DNA of 64,000 nt, taken from Capitulum mitella. Its lineage: Eukaryota; Arthropoda; Thecostraca; Pollicipedomorpha; Pollicipedidae. Positions 50,147 to 62,093 of this stretch are shown piece after piece. The stretch lies in the NCBI GenBank assembly GCA_030062745.1, contig CP099848.1, forward strand, positions 6,965,501 through 7,029,500, in the 5' to 3' direction. The position numbers were made by a program, and so were the translations under genes. The stretch's first letter is position 1. Each line of letters starts with the position of its first letter. The notes under the pieces were generated by a model. The model made no database searches. It was not told the origin of the DNA and saw only the letters and a list, made by a program, of their open reading frames with translations.

Positions 50147-50396
50147 CGATGGGTATCAGGCCGCTGTTGAGCATGGTCAGCTGTATCCTGGTGGGCAGGG
50201 AACTGAGCGAGTTGCTGGCCGTGTCCAGGTATTTGTTCTGCTTCTTCGGCTTGGTGGAGCCCACCAGACGAGGCGCCGAGCGAGACCGGCGGCCCCGCTT
50301 CCTGTGGCCTGTGCCATTGGTCTGTCGTGTCACCACCGAGGTCACCGCCGGGTCAGGGTCAGCCCTCTCGGCGCTGCTACTTCGCATTTCCACCAT
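50147..50396 (-). CDS. Candidate coding exon of unknown gene (basic peptide)
   Basis: A minus-strand frame opens at ATG 50396 (MVEMRSSSAERADPD) and runs 83 codons through a very basic stretch (GHRKRGRRSRSAPRL) to RIQLTMLNSGLIPI and G before a good GTAAGC donor (phase 1). A CCCTCCAG acceptor slightly upstream is also in frame, so this could be an internal exon. It lies on the same strand as the PTP gene, 13 kb upstream of its first recognised exon, and could encode the juxtamembrane region. The phase-1 end does not fit 36939 directly, so at least one exon would be missing. Function is unknown. Confidence 0.4.
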
Positions 50397-51060
50397 GACT
50401 TCAGCGACCGCAGGGCGGGTCTGGAGGGTGGCAACAGCAGCAGCAGTCCGACCGTCCTGCGGCTGAGTCGCTGAGTCTCACGAGCGTCCTTCTGTCGCTC
50501 GCCGCCCTGAATCTCCGTGAAAACTCAACACTCCTCGGATGTTTAACTCTGATTCGCCTTCTTTCTGAACCACCGTCCACGACTATCAGTGGAACATCCT
50601 GGCGGTGGGCGCAGCAGCCGTCGGCGCGAGCTAGACCGTCGTCAGTCCTCCCAACGCGCGCTGCCGCTCCGAGGCACAACTGAGCACGGCCACCGACCGA
50701 CTATTCCTGTCCGCAGACGGCGCCAACGGCGGCCGGCAGCGTCGACGCCGTCTGGCAGCGCCGCGCCGCGCTGGGGTCACGGCCGGTCAAGGTCAGGTCA
50801 GTCGCCGCCGCCCGGGTTCGGCCCTCGCCGCGGCGGAGGCGAGCTCAGTGCAGCGCGCCAGCCACGCCAGGCATGTCTCCGATGCGTGCTGCTGATTGGG
50901 TGACGATAACCGTGAATGCGTCGCCGCCGGAGGGTGGGGAGGGGAACAGCTGCAGACGGCGCGGAGCGCGAGGGGACGGCGACAGGTGTGACTATCCTCA
51001 GGTGTGTCATAGCGCAGCGGCGTTACGGGACGGGGCGGGGTGGAATAAATAGCCAGTCAC
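50397..51060. promoter_or_regulatory. CpG-rich island next to the 50.1-kb exon
   Basis: CpG is dense over about 50590-51040, unlike the flanking AT-richer DNA. GGAATAAATAGCC near 51041 on the plus strand resembles a TATA-like element, but no plus-strand gene follows. The island may be the promoter of the minus-strand exon at 50147-50396. Confidence 0.35.
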
Positions 51061-54000
51061 TGTTGTCGGGCGCCTTCAGTTACAAGCAGCCGGCAACGAA
51101 CGGGGCAATTCAGTAACTGCCAGCCTTGGTGTAGGTCTCTGAAATTCGACGGACGCAGCCATTTTGTTGCCATCTTAATTCCCCGTATCACATTCCGGAT
51201 TCCATTCTGCCATTATTTCATGTAATGGAGATATTATGTGATGTACTGTACCATAAATGATACTACAAGTATAATAATGGTGATGATGATGGTCCATGTA
51301 AAGTATTGCTGGCATGTATTTCAAATCCCCTTATCCAATCGAATTCCGTGGAATTTATACGTACATAATTAGGAAAAGTGCGGCTTGTTGCGCGACTCTG
51401 GTCAACGGCGCCAATGTCATTATCTGGCAAACCTCGCCCCAGTTTACGTCACTGAGCACGTAACATTCCCAGTTCACACCTTTTCTGCTGTCGCTGACAT
51501 ATGGTAGTCAAGTTACGTTCCTTGTGCGGTTGATTTGGTAAACTTAGGCTTCCTTCCTATTTTGTTGGTGTTTTTTACTGCGAATTAAGAAATTATGCGT
51601 ACATATTCTATCGCACTGTTGCATTTCTAAGGTACCTGACTGGTTTCCAAAATGCGGTCTTGATTCGTGCTCTGCTATCCGAGATCCGTTGAATTTCTGT
51701 CATCGTCGATCATCATCAGTATCTAAGTGTGGTCCATGTACATAAATACTTCCCTGGAGTAGAGGTGTCTAGCATACTTGAAGAGCCCAGCACTTCCTGG
51801 TAAATGTCGCAACCGTGAGATTGAAAATGAGGTAAAGATTGTATCTCGAGGCACATCCATCGGTTTGATGGCTATTCCATGTCACAATCAGATGACTGTC
51901 AGCAGTTGATAAGATAGTTAAAACACCCAACACGCGGCAGACACACAGAACACCAGACACCTATTCAATCATGAGCGTCGTGCAAAAGCCGCCTCAGCCG
52001 ACAACTAAACTGTGGAGGCGTGGGGTCATATAGATCGGTGGACAGGGTACTATACATAGCTATACTATACATACTATACTAGTCCACAGGTACTATACAT
52101 AGTCCACGATAGCTAAATCGGCGTTTTTTTTTGTCCCAGTGCGCACCGCCAGAAGTCGCAGCTGACCATCTTGGCACGTTCTACGGTCGAGCGCGTTTCG
52201 TTTTATTTAAAGGGTTGACGTGACTGAGGTGGACAGCCCATTGCGAGTAGCCTTGTGTAGCAGCGTCAGCCTTTTTTAATTTGACATGGTTTGAAACTGA
52301 ATTTGACAAGATCCTTCGCAACTAACGACCACAGTTTCTCACGTCTGCTACGTGGCTGAACTTTCTGCTGCCATGACCCTGGCCGCAAAGTTGATGGTTT
52401 TCTGGATCGTGTGAAGGTTTTGGTTCGGAAGGTGTCCGTAGAGTGATATATAATGGACCCCCACGATCGCGGGATTACGTGCTGGGTCCCCGCGAGTAAG
52501 TCGAATCCTTGAATAAACTGCACCCACCTCCCAAAACCACTATTACTCTTCAACTCAGCCTTGACTGGGGTATTTCGCTGCCTTCCATTGACAGAAGGAA
52601 GCCTTTAACGTCCTCTCCCTTGCCTACCTCGAGAACCAATAGCACGATTCAGCTGATTCGAGTGGTAATCGATAGCGTCGAACCGTGCGGTCCTGTGACA
52701 TAACATGTCCAATTCCACAACAAATCACCAAGGCGAGTTCACTGCACCCTTCCAGACTTAGCTCCAAATTGGTGTGTGGGGTTGTTCTGGGTCTTGATTT
52801 TGATTTTAGATTTATGAAGTCGTGACGTCAGAAGATCACGAGATGCAGGTCATTAAATTGTGAGGTCAAGGCAGACCACCAACTACCTGCGCAACTATAT
52901 CTCCTTAACCAAGAACGTTTTAAGGACAAACTATGCATCATCAGAAAGAGGAAGAACTATAGAATAAGTTTCCGCAAAGTTGGCTTCAGGTCAAATTTGT
53001 AAAGGCCTTCTTTGAGGTTAAGATCAAACACATTTTTCCGTCCATGTTTCTTTTAAATTCACGAACAAAACTGGCTACAATGCGCATTTCCAAGGCTGTT
53101 TAGGGACCTCTTAGCCGTATTCAAACCGATGACATACCTACCTCTATATCAGGAATAAGTAATTACAATTAATGACAAATGCTGATACAGAGAGGTGCAT
53201 GAACTATGCTTGTTGGAATCGAGTCAGTGACACAGGGTTTTACGCAAAATCTGTACTGAAGCCATAGTCAGTAATGATCAACATTGTTACACAGGCACTA
53301 AAAACAGCACAAACTTTTCTTCGCGCGGCGCCTTACATATACCGAAAATTCAGTATCTGCAGACAGGCAGTATGTCCCGACCCTCACGTCAAGAAATAAA
53401 GACCGATGGTATTCCTTTATCCCTTTCACTGTCACGGAAGTTTTCAACCTATCTGCGGAACTCTTTGCACTCAGTGCGGTGTCTTCCTCCGCCACATAAA
53501 AACGTGATCTGTTGTCTCAAGTACTCCGCGCAGTAATTGAAGAAAGATTTTGGGATTGAGATCTGACCTTCGAACTGTTGCTGCACGCTGGCTCGAGACA
53601 GATCGTTTCACGGCTTCGCCTATCCCGTCGCCAGCGTTGCCGCAATGAGCGGTGACAAAAAGTGCAATTCGCAAATTGTGCGATAGTCCAAACGGTTACT
53701 GCGCATATTAACAGTAGGTGGATGGAAAAAATATTTTTTGCCGCAAACAACTTCTTAGGGGTCAAAACGCATGCGCGTGGATCTGGAAACACGGAAAATA
53801 AGGATTAAAAGATATTACAAATATTCCAGAAAAGGCGCACGAAGCGTCGTTGAAGTGAGTTTCGCCGTTCCCGAGCGTTAAAGTCTCCATTGCTTTACCA
53901 TTACGCATAGCAAGATAACACCTCGGTCACTATCCACCGTAACTGTGCGTAGCTTTGTGGACCTTTTAGTGTCTGTAGTTCACGGATAGGTGATGAGCAT

Positions 54001-54268
54001 GGGTTTGAGCAAATAACAGGAGACTGCCAGGTAGAATAAAGTGGTAGACAGACAGTAGCCCTTACGAGCTAAGACCGCGCACCAGTGAGCCTCACGACCT
54101 GCAGTAGCTGCGGACTACAGAGTCCGAGTCGAATTCGTGGGCTTCCCGGAGAGCGGTCGAGTCAGACAGACACGTCAGAAGAGTAGCACGCTGGTCCCTG
54201 GACTGTGGCGTGGTGACCAGAGATTTAGTACTCGGGTGTGTTCCGTCAACCTTCGGATCGCAGGGGGT
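51061..54268. other. Non-coding DNA with dispersed repeats
   Basis: No gene recognised. Short ACTATACAT repeats occur at about 52049-52107 and a dispersed repeat at 52890-53005. A hairpin-like GGACCCCCACGATCG...GGGTCC segment lies near 52453. Confidence 0.4.
52890..53005 (+). repeat. Dispersed repeat, plus-strand copy
   Basis: Contains TATATCTCCTTAACCAAGAA, CGTTTTAAGGACAAACTA, AAAGAGGAAGAAC, TTTCCG and AGGTCAAATTTGTAAA. The same words in the same order occur on the minus strand at 57413-57545. Confidence 0.8.
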
Positions 54269-54306
54269 GACATTCTGTGACATTCTGTGACACAGTGACA
54301 TTCTGA
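54269..54306. repeat. Short direct repeats GTGACATTCT
   Basis: GTGACATTCT occurs three times just upstream of the ATG at 54318. Confidence 0.85.
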
Positions 54307-54317
54307 ACTGAGCTAAA

Positions 54318-55096
54318 ATGAGTAATCCAGGACCATCAACAAGACAGAGAACAAAACACCCCCTGCTGCAAACAGACCCGGACGCTCTTCCCATAAACCA
54401 GCTACCGTGGAAAAGAGAAGTGTATGCCTTTTACGTGAACGCACGGAATGAAAGGACAACTCCTTCTGGAAAGAAGCCGACAAAACGAGAAATAGCAAAA
54501 GCAGTCAAGGATGCCATGGTAGTCATCTGGGACAGAGCCAATCTTATTACGTGGGTACCAGTGGACGACGGAGAGGCGTCTCAAACGGGTGTCAGGTCGG
54601 GTAAGACCGAGAGAGAGAGATGTCAAATGTTATTTCAGGAAACAGGATAATTCAGAACGTAGAAAGACTGGCCATAACGGGGAAGAATCTCATGAAATGC
54701 TTTTCGAAACGCAAACGGGGCAAGGGTCGAAAGCTCGTGAGTATGCAGCGAGAGAACGATGGCTTATTTGACATCATGTGGTGTCGATGCGATCTTGCTG
54801 ATGTCCCCTGTGGCAGGTGTTCAGCTTCTAAAAGGGTGCCAGCTCAAGAAGTAGCTTTCCTCAAAGACCAGCGAGGACAGAGAAAGCTCTACATAGGCGG
54901 CGTTGACCGGAAGACAACTGAGGAAAATCTCCGAAGGCAGAAGAGAAGGGGGAAAAGTATGAGACTACCGGAAAAGAGACGGAAGAGGGACAGGCAGCAC
55001 GATCCAGAGGCAAAAACCCGGTCCAGGACTGATCTACCAGTGATGGACACGAGGAGGGACTTCTATGACTGGCTTCGAGTGACAAGTGACCGGTGA
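54318..55096 (+). CDS. Uncharacterised small gene with Cys-rich motif
   Basis: Two consecutive open frames read as one protein of about 246 residues if a 38-nt segment (54601-54638, GTAAGA...TTATTTCAG) is spliced out. Exons are then 54318-54600 and 54639-55096, with matching phase. The N-terminal part (NQLPWKREVYAFYVNAR, KPTKREIAKAVKDAMVVIWD) looks helical. The second exon has a CRCDLADVPCGRC cluster followed by FLKDQRGQRKLYIGGVD, then a highly basic Arg/Lys/Glu tail. I have an impression of similar Cys-cluster/FL-DQR-RK-YIG motifs in uncharacterised, multi-copy invertebrate proteins, but cannot name the family. It may belong to a mobile element or a repeated gene family. A poly(A) signal follows at 55148. 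The alternative to the intron is a two-base slip in the GAGAGAGAGA run. Confidence 0.65.
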
Positions 55097-55147
55097 GGCT
55101 GGTTTATCAATAGCAGCGAAGTTTGTTGTGCAATGTCATTCATCACA

Positions 55148-55153
55148 AATAAA
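55148..55153 (+). terminator. Polyadenylation signal AATAAA
   Basis: AATAAA about 50 nt after the TGA at 55094, a typical distance for a compact 3' UTR. It supports the 54.3-kb gene being transcribed on the plus strand. Confidence 0.5.
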
Positions 55154-55198
55154 TAGTTCTGGTTTAACGTTGTGTCTGGGACGGCGTTTGATGAATGG

Positions 55199-55245
55199 TG
55201 AAGATGATAATGACGATGATGACGATGATGATGATGGTGATGATG
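55199..55245. repeat. (GAT)n-like repeat
   Basis: GATGATAATGACGATGATGACGATGATGATGATGGTGATGATGG, an imperfect trinucleotide repeat. Confidence 0.9.
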
Positions 55246-55866
55246 GCAATTGTGGTATGTTTCGATGGTTGCCGACATGACGCAAACAGCGTTTGTTCGG
55301 CGTATGCGCTAAACGCCGAAAATTATCACTCACAGGATTCACATAGACTTCTGAAGGGTTACCTTCTTGTGCAAAATATTTCAAGCAATGGAGACTTCAA
55401 CGCCTAGAAGGCGTATTTCTGGTCCCAAAAATGCTTCGTGCTCGCTATCTAAAATATTTTAAATATTTTTTTCGTCCTCATTTTTTCTTTTTTTAACATA
55501 CACGCACAAGCGTTTTGACCCCTAAGAAACTGATTTATTTTTTTCGATCCACCCTAATTAACAGGGTTATACTTGTTTTTATACTGTCCACCACAGCCAT
55601 CTGAGAAATAGGGACCACTTACATACGGCAATAAAACAGACTGGAAAGCCATCACAGCCGCCGTGATGCTTCACACAGTCTGACACCACACGGAAACTTT
55701 GATGACCAGCTCTGCTGTAAATGACAGATAGGCGCAACCTCTTATAAGGTCTTAGGTGCAACGTACTCTTTGAGATTTGCCAATGACATCCTTGTGACAC
55801 GTTTCGAGCAATGAAAGCACGCCAAGCCACTCAGCGCTCGCCCACGTTCACGCCACACGTACGGCC

Positions 55867-56010
55867 AGGGGCGCAGCCAAGGTTTTCTTAAGGGGCGGGA
55901 GCCCTGTGAGAACTGAAAGACAAACGAAAATCGTCTGTTAGGAGACGATGTGCAACGGGTTTCACTGAAAAATGCGGGCCTAAAGGGAGGGCCGGGGTCC
56001 TCGCCCCCTC
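55867..56010 (+). repeat. Dispersed repeat, copy 3 of 3 (GGGGCGCAGCCAAGG family)
   Basis: It starts AGGGGCGCAGCCAAGGTTTT, keeps GTGAGAACTGAAAG, GACGATGTGCAACGGGTTTC and AAAATGCGGGCCTAAAGGGA, and ends in a GGCCGGGGTCC region. The minus-strand frames crossing it are not genes. Confidence 0.75.
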
Positions 56011-57412
56011 CCTCCGGGCTGCGCCGGTGCGTGCGGCGCATTTCCGCAGAAAGGCCATAAACCATAAGGCGGTGCCTTCTGCGGCGGAAGAAAACAATAC
56101 GTTTGCCGGCTGCGGGCGACAAACAAGCTTCCACCATGACCGCTGTCGAGCCGCTGCTTTCCAGGTGGTGCGACGTCTGAGACCATCAACGGAACAGACA
56201 GAAATGGGTGATGCTGTCATTGTTAATCTTAGCCAGTGTAGGGGGATGGGGTTGATGTTCTCCTCCGCGTTTTTCCGGGACCACAGAAATATGGGCCGGG
56301 ATAGCGCACCAAAGCTTGTACTATCCTCGTCGACATTCGTTGCGGACATTTTGAAGCAAAATATGTCCGTGTCATGTCAGGTCCATGACTTAGGACGCCA
56401 TTGCTGGACCTTTTCAAGGCCGATTTTGTCCGAAATGTTGGGGAATCACAGATTTGCGAAAGCAAATGAAAATAACACTCATAAGGCAAGTTGAACTCAA
56501 ACCACGTGGCAACAGACCACGCCTATGGGTTTCACTACATTCGTGACCCTTTTCACTCACCCGAGATTAATAGCCTGGCATGATCTAGGATAACCTTTTT
56601 GACCTTGGGTCTACTCCAGAGTATTTAGAGGCGCTGATTTGGATTTTTTCTTCCATTTTAAATCATTTCGACTCATTCACGGTTATTTCATGGCCGCCAA
56701 AGGGCTTTAGATTCTATGTTGTTCCAGGCGGTCACGGGATTTGACCTGACCTGACCTGTGCCATTGGTCTTAAGTAACCATGTAGGGTACCATTAGATTT
56801 AAAGGTTTCAGTAAATCCTGTTTAATTCTCCGGCTTTTCTTACGCACTCTTTTTGTTCTGTGACTCCCGAAACAAGATGCTTCGCGATTTTCGCTAATTT
56901 CGGGTCACTGAAGTGGACTTCGAGGTCACCGGTTGATCTAGAGCTTTAATACCGGATACCATTGGCCTTTTTTCACGACGACCAGCACGCCTGTTTTTGT
57001 TTCGCGGCTCTAGGTCAGCCAGGCACTAATCGACAGGGCTAATTCTTATCCCTCCCAATGCACCACCGAAGTTGTCGAAATGCCGCGCACTTGCTGCAGT
57101 GAAAGTCATGAAAAGATACTGAAAAGGGCATATTGATGTCATGCATGTATTCATGTATTCCATATGATGAATGCTTTTAAATGACACTTAAATTGCTCAT
57201 ATTTTGGAATAAGTCGAAGTTCATACGCACACGGACCATATCAGGTCATGACACATGACACATCACCCACGTTGCCCCTCAAAGAGTTCCTATTTCACCT
57301 TGAAATTTAGTCAGTATGTTACCAACAATATAGCCTTTTGTCGAATGTCTTGTCAATTTAAAAAAAATCGGACGTGAGAAATGTGGTTGACAATGACGTC
57401 AAAAAAGGACAT

Positions 57413-57545
57413 CAGGTCAACTTTACAAATTTGACCTAAGAGGGTCAATTTTTACGGAAACACATTTCTTGGTTCTTCCTCTTTGTAATGATATGTAGTT
57501 TGTCCTTAAAACGTTTTTGTCATGGAGATATAGTGGCATACACAG
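57413..57545 (-). repeat. Dispersed repeat, minus-strand copy of the 52.9-kb repeat
   Basis: Read on the minus strand it has TATATCTCCATGACAAAAACG, TTTTAAGGACAAACTA, AAAGAGGAAGAACCAAG, TTTCCG and AGGTCAAATTTGTAAA in the same order as 52890-53005. Confidence 0.8.
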
Positions 57546-57714
57546 TTGGTCATTGGCACTAACCTCACATTTTCAATGACTTGGTTCAAAGAGCCACAGA
57601 AGTCGTGAACTCGACTCGATTTCACGACCTTGTAAACCCAAAATTCGAAATCAAACTTCAGAGCAAACCCATATAGCAATTTCGAACGGAAGCTGAGGTG
57701 GTGTCGCGAATTAT

Positions 57715-57910
57715 TCCACCCGTGGCGGCTCGTCTCACAAACACCTGAGGCACAACGCAAGTTTAGCACCAAACTATCTTGCATACGACTGTCTGTCTTA
57801 CATACTTTGCCTAACTATTAGACTGTCAATGTTATCCGACCTTTTTCAGATCGACGCACACAAACGAAACGAAATGCTACAGGACGCATCACTGTCGCTG
57901 TTTTGTCTCG
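57715..57910 (+). repeat. Dispersed repeat, uninterrupted copy
   Basis: Contains GTGGCGGCTCGTCTCACAAA, CACCTGAGGCACAACGCAAG, TAGCACCAA, CTGTCTGTCTTACATAC and, about 100 bp later, GACGCATCACTGTCGCTGTT and TTGTCTC. The two ends correspond to the sequences on either side of the mariner element. Confidence 0.65.
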
Positions 57911-60900
57911 TATGTGAAAAGAAAGCCAGCGCAGACTGGGCATCCTCTTGAATCCGCGCAACGAAAACAATCGAAAACAATCCGCACAATAAAACACTGC
58001 TTGACTGTGGTGATTTGTCCTAAAATCATCCATTTTTTTACTTTTGGGTCACTGATGATGCGACAGGTCTGGTCAAACACCCACCAAGACTGCCTAATCG
58101 CAATGGAAAGCAGACAGAGGCTGAAGTTTCAATGACAATATGCCTCTGGCAGTATAACCTCATGTTCTGAGGTCTGGCCCAAATCACTGAAGGTCAAGGC
58201 CACAGACCAGGTCAGATTTGACTTCGTGATAACGGGTCATGCATTGTATGTTTTCCGGCCCATTTGACACAGAGGTTCTAGAAAGACGCTTGGAAAGATC
58301 TTTAGGCAGAATTAAAGTCTTGAAATGGTCCCAATTACCGGTCGTCGTCGGCTGCTGGCTACGCATCATCACAGTGTCCCACCTTTGCCTGGCGCCACCT
58401 ACGCTTACCAACGGGCCACCTGGCGGGATACGTGTCTGAGTAATTTACTGCTTCCGTCGACAGTTGCCTGGATTCTTTGCACGCTTTTTACCACGTTTTT
58501 TATCTTGATCTTGCAAACAACAGCCTGTAGCTGCTGTTGTCTCGTGCGATTATCGAAATTCGTCCAAATTCTTCAGGAGTTTTGACCGAGAGTTGACGAA
58601 GGAATGCCGAAGAAATATAAAGACAGTCAAGCTTGGCTTAAATGCAGGGGGTCAAAAAGCCAGAAAGGAGGATATTTTATGACTGTTATATAACTCCATT
58701 GTTTATGTACTGATTTTGATGCAATCGTCATGAATCGAGAAGTGAAAGAAGATAGTTTTCCCATTGACCCCTACGTTTAGGATTTCTCAGAAAATTCATT
58801 GGCACTGATGAGGCGTGGAAACCGGTTGGGATGTTTTTTGAAAGCTGAATTAAAGTAAAGAATAAAAATGTCTTTTTTAGTTTTCACTAGTCAGGTAATA
58901 CAAGAAATACAAATCGTATCGCGTTGTTCGTATAATGTTGGCGCAAATGGCCTCAGGGAAATGAAAAACAGGAATTGTCAAGGTAGCGTGTTCATCAAGT
59001 CATCGCTCTGCCTTGACTTTAAATAACCTCAGATAACCTCAGAGTCACATGGAATGGTTTCTAAACATTTCCAGTCATTTGAGTTGACTATATTTCTAAA
59101 AGTCCTGTTTGTGGCCCTCGTGATATAGGGTAGCCCAGGGACAATTTAAGCCACAGCTCTGTGACCTGATCTGATATGTCTGAAAGCTTAAAAACAAGTA
59201 GAGAGCATTATCCTGAGTCATGCGTATATCCGATTTTGCATTTTGAAAATTTGCATAAAAAATATTTACATTAAACCGAATTTTGATTTTTTGACCCTGG
59301 TTGACCTTGTGGGGTGACTTCAGATCAACAGAAATAATTTCGCACGGTTTCCCAGTTATTTACCTATGACTTCATATGAAGGCTTAAGCTCTATCTTAAA
59401 CATTCTATTTTTTGGCATCCATTCTTCTTTTACCTTCAGCAGTTCTAAAGAAACCCAAGATGCTTCCCAAAACCTTGGTCTGGCTCCGCCCTTGACCCAA
59501 ATATTATTATGACAATCTGAAAAAAAATGTATAGAAAGAATATGTAAGAAAATTCTCCGAGTTTTGTGAAGCTGTTTCAAAAACCCTGGAAATAACGAGT
59601 GAAAAACCGGTGTGGATTTCTGAAGCCCTTCCTCTTTACGGGAATATTGTTGGCGCCCCAAAAATTAAAGTAACGTTCATCGTATAACTAAACCGCTCGC
59701 CTGGCATCTTCCTAAATGAGCTTCGTCTAACGATCATCACAGTCACTCCGTCTCCGTGCTTAGTCCGTTCAGTCAGTCAGTGTTCTCAGTTGACACTAAC
59801 CGGAAGAAACAGCGCCGACAGCGGCTGAAGCGGGACTTCCGCCGGGATTTTTCAGTTGTGAACTGAGAACGCCCTAAAATACACCTTTTCTTATTCCTGA
59901 ACTTCATTCAAACCTCCCTCACAAACCTAGAAATTGATTTCCTACGGGGTCTCACGCACTTTATCATCTTTTAAAGAGAAAACTAAAGATATGCAAAATT
60001 CTTCATTTGTTGACAGACGCAAATCAAAGGGCTTTTCACCTTTATCATGCGTTCTGAGCTGCAGCATGTGGAGTACGTATGTTGGTAACCGAGTTGTCGT
60101 TCGTAGTCTGTGTAGTCGGAAATCGGCTTCTTATGTGCCGAATGAATTAAAATTCAATACGTGTGGAGCTTCAAAGCGATTCCAAATTTAAGTTTTAAGC
60201 GCAAATTCTCTCTGCCTTATCCATCATCGTCCTATTGTTAGCTGTTGTGTGGCGACATGAGCGTGCGCAGGCCAATATGTTTAAAAGAATGTCACTTTGC
60301 TTCATGGTCAATGGGCGGCGTCAGAATATGATTCCTGACAAGTGTTTATACGATAGCTTCGCTGTGCAACGCACTAAATACATCTGAAGGGATGCTTTTG
60401 CATACCAAGTTTGTCGATTTACCAAAGACTACGTTTTACCCGTTTCTGTAAATACGTGCTTGGAGTCTCTCAAAACACTTAACCGTTCCATTGTTCTTTA
60501 ACGTCTAGGTCTTTCCATGGTTTCTTCCACCACTCCCACCGCTCAGTGTAAGGGGACTTTGCGGAATATAAACGCTGAACGCTCGATGGCCAGGCGGAAG
60601 ACTATGTAACGCGCTGAAATTCATTTAGCACAGATACAATGTAACTTGGCATCACGTTTTGGGTGGGTAATGGCAAATCGAATATGACATGCGTCATAAG
60701 TAACGAGAAACACCTCTCGCCTGGAAATCAGACAAAGGGTCACGCGCCTAACTCGGACCGGCTAACCGATCCGCCATCATCGCCGTAATGACTGAAGGCA
60801 GTGCAGTGCAGCAGTGCAGCAGTGAGCGCGGGCTGTCGAAGCCGGTGACGGGACGCCGAGATCAGGCGCCCCGGACGGATGGCCGAGAGAACAGCGGACA

Positions 60901-61934
60901 CGCGTGTAATAATTAGTACGGAAGGTAACCGTATGACAGAACCACGGCAAAATGTGATTCATGTTTAGGTTTGGTATTGGTCGCAAAATGGCGAGCCACA
61001 TAGAGGAAACGTTCCCTCGTTTTCAGCGATGTCACAGTGTGGCTTTAAACAGTCTCCAAAAAGACGTTTATTGTTAGGTTTCAGGGGACGGGTTACCTTT
61101 TGTTTTGCGATTAAACAACGGACTATACTGGGCTACTCTGCGGTCTTTAAAGTGGCTACCGTTCTTAGATCGGGAGCTTGCCTTTAAAACTAACAAGATT
61201 TGCCAACATTTTCATCTTCACGTGGCTGGCAGGTGCACGTGTGGCTTCTCAACATGCCACGCGATTGCCCGCTATTCCGACTGCACTGGAGCGCGTTTCG
61301 AGCCGATCCGTTCATCGGCGGCCGTGATCAGCCGCCGGAACGGAGACCAGTTCTTGCGTCTAGCCCTGTATGCTTTCCAACAACATTTCTATATGAAAAA
61401 ATCCTGACTTTTTACTTTTATTCATGCAAGGCCACAGAATGCTGCGCAATGAAGCTGTGGCAGAAATTCAAACGAACATGAGGTTTCCGAATGACGCTAA
61501 CCGCACGAAAATGGTCGTCACTCGTTTCGCGCGCTATATGAGCGAAGATTTTTGGAGACAAACAGACGCATTGTTCTTAAAAGCATGTAACGCAATGCAA
61601 TTTTCACGCTTCTAGATTTTTCTCAAAAGAGTGTCGAAGACGCCATCAGTGAAATTTTTCAAACAAACCTAAGTTATCTCTGAGAAGTTAACCAAGGGGA
61701 ACGGCCTGCTGACGTTTAATTGCGTCAGTCCGAAGTTCATCGCCTTCGTTGCAAAAATATACTTATCACGTGGTGTAACCCGAGGCAGGTGTTATATTCC
61801 CATGTGTGTGTAAGTATATAAGGGGTAAAAGTACCCTTGGGACAGTTCTGTGAAAAGACCAGACCAATGTTTTTGGCTCGCGGCATAGCTGTTATTTCAT
61901 CCAGTGCGTCTCGTCCACGTGTGTAGGAGCCCAC

Positions 61935-62093
61935 GAGACAGGTGCGAGCGGCGGCCCCGCCACCTGCCGAGAGCTTCAACACATGGTCTATGACTCTGCA
62001 TGGAAGCCAGTCGCCTCGGAATGGCTCTACAGGGACGCCATTCAAAATCGCGTCGACACGCACGGTCTCGGTCCTGTCAACAGCCGGTGCCAT
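61935..62093 (-). CDS. Candidate first coding exon, unknown gene
   Basis: A minus-strand ATG at 62093 at the edge of a CpG-rich island (62090-62280, with a TGACGTCAC site near 62234) opens 53 codons (MAPAVDRTETVRVDAILNGV near the start, DHVLKLSAGGGAAARTCL at the end) before a GTGGGC donor. The frame stays open beyond the donor. No family is recognised and no next exon was found. Confidence 0.25.

Larger units (their letters stand above)
56011..61934. other. Non-coding DNA with dispersed repeats
   Basis: No gene recognised in about 5.9 kb. Words such as GACCTGACCTGACC (56740), AGGTCA and TTGACC recur through 56.7-59.4 kb, suggesting related, diverged repeats. An inverted pair GTTCTCAGTT/AACTGAGAAC lies at about 59781-59871. 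Confidence 0.4.

Noticed and set aside
55742..56349. Minus-strand ORFs of 131 and 153 codons
   Set aside because: They cross a dispersed repeat that also occurs at 20695 and 39761, and have no recognisable domain.
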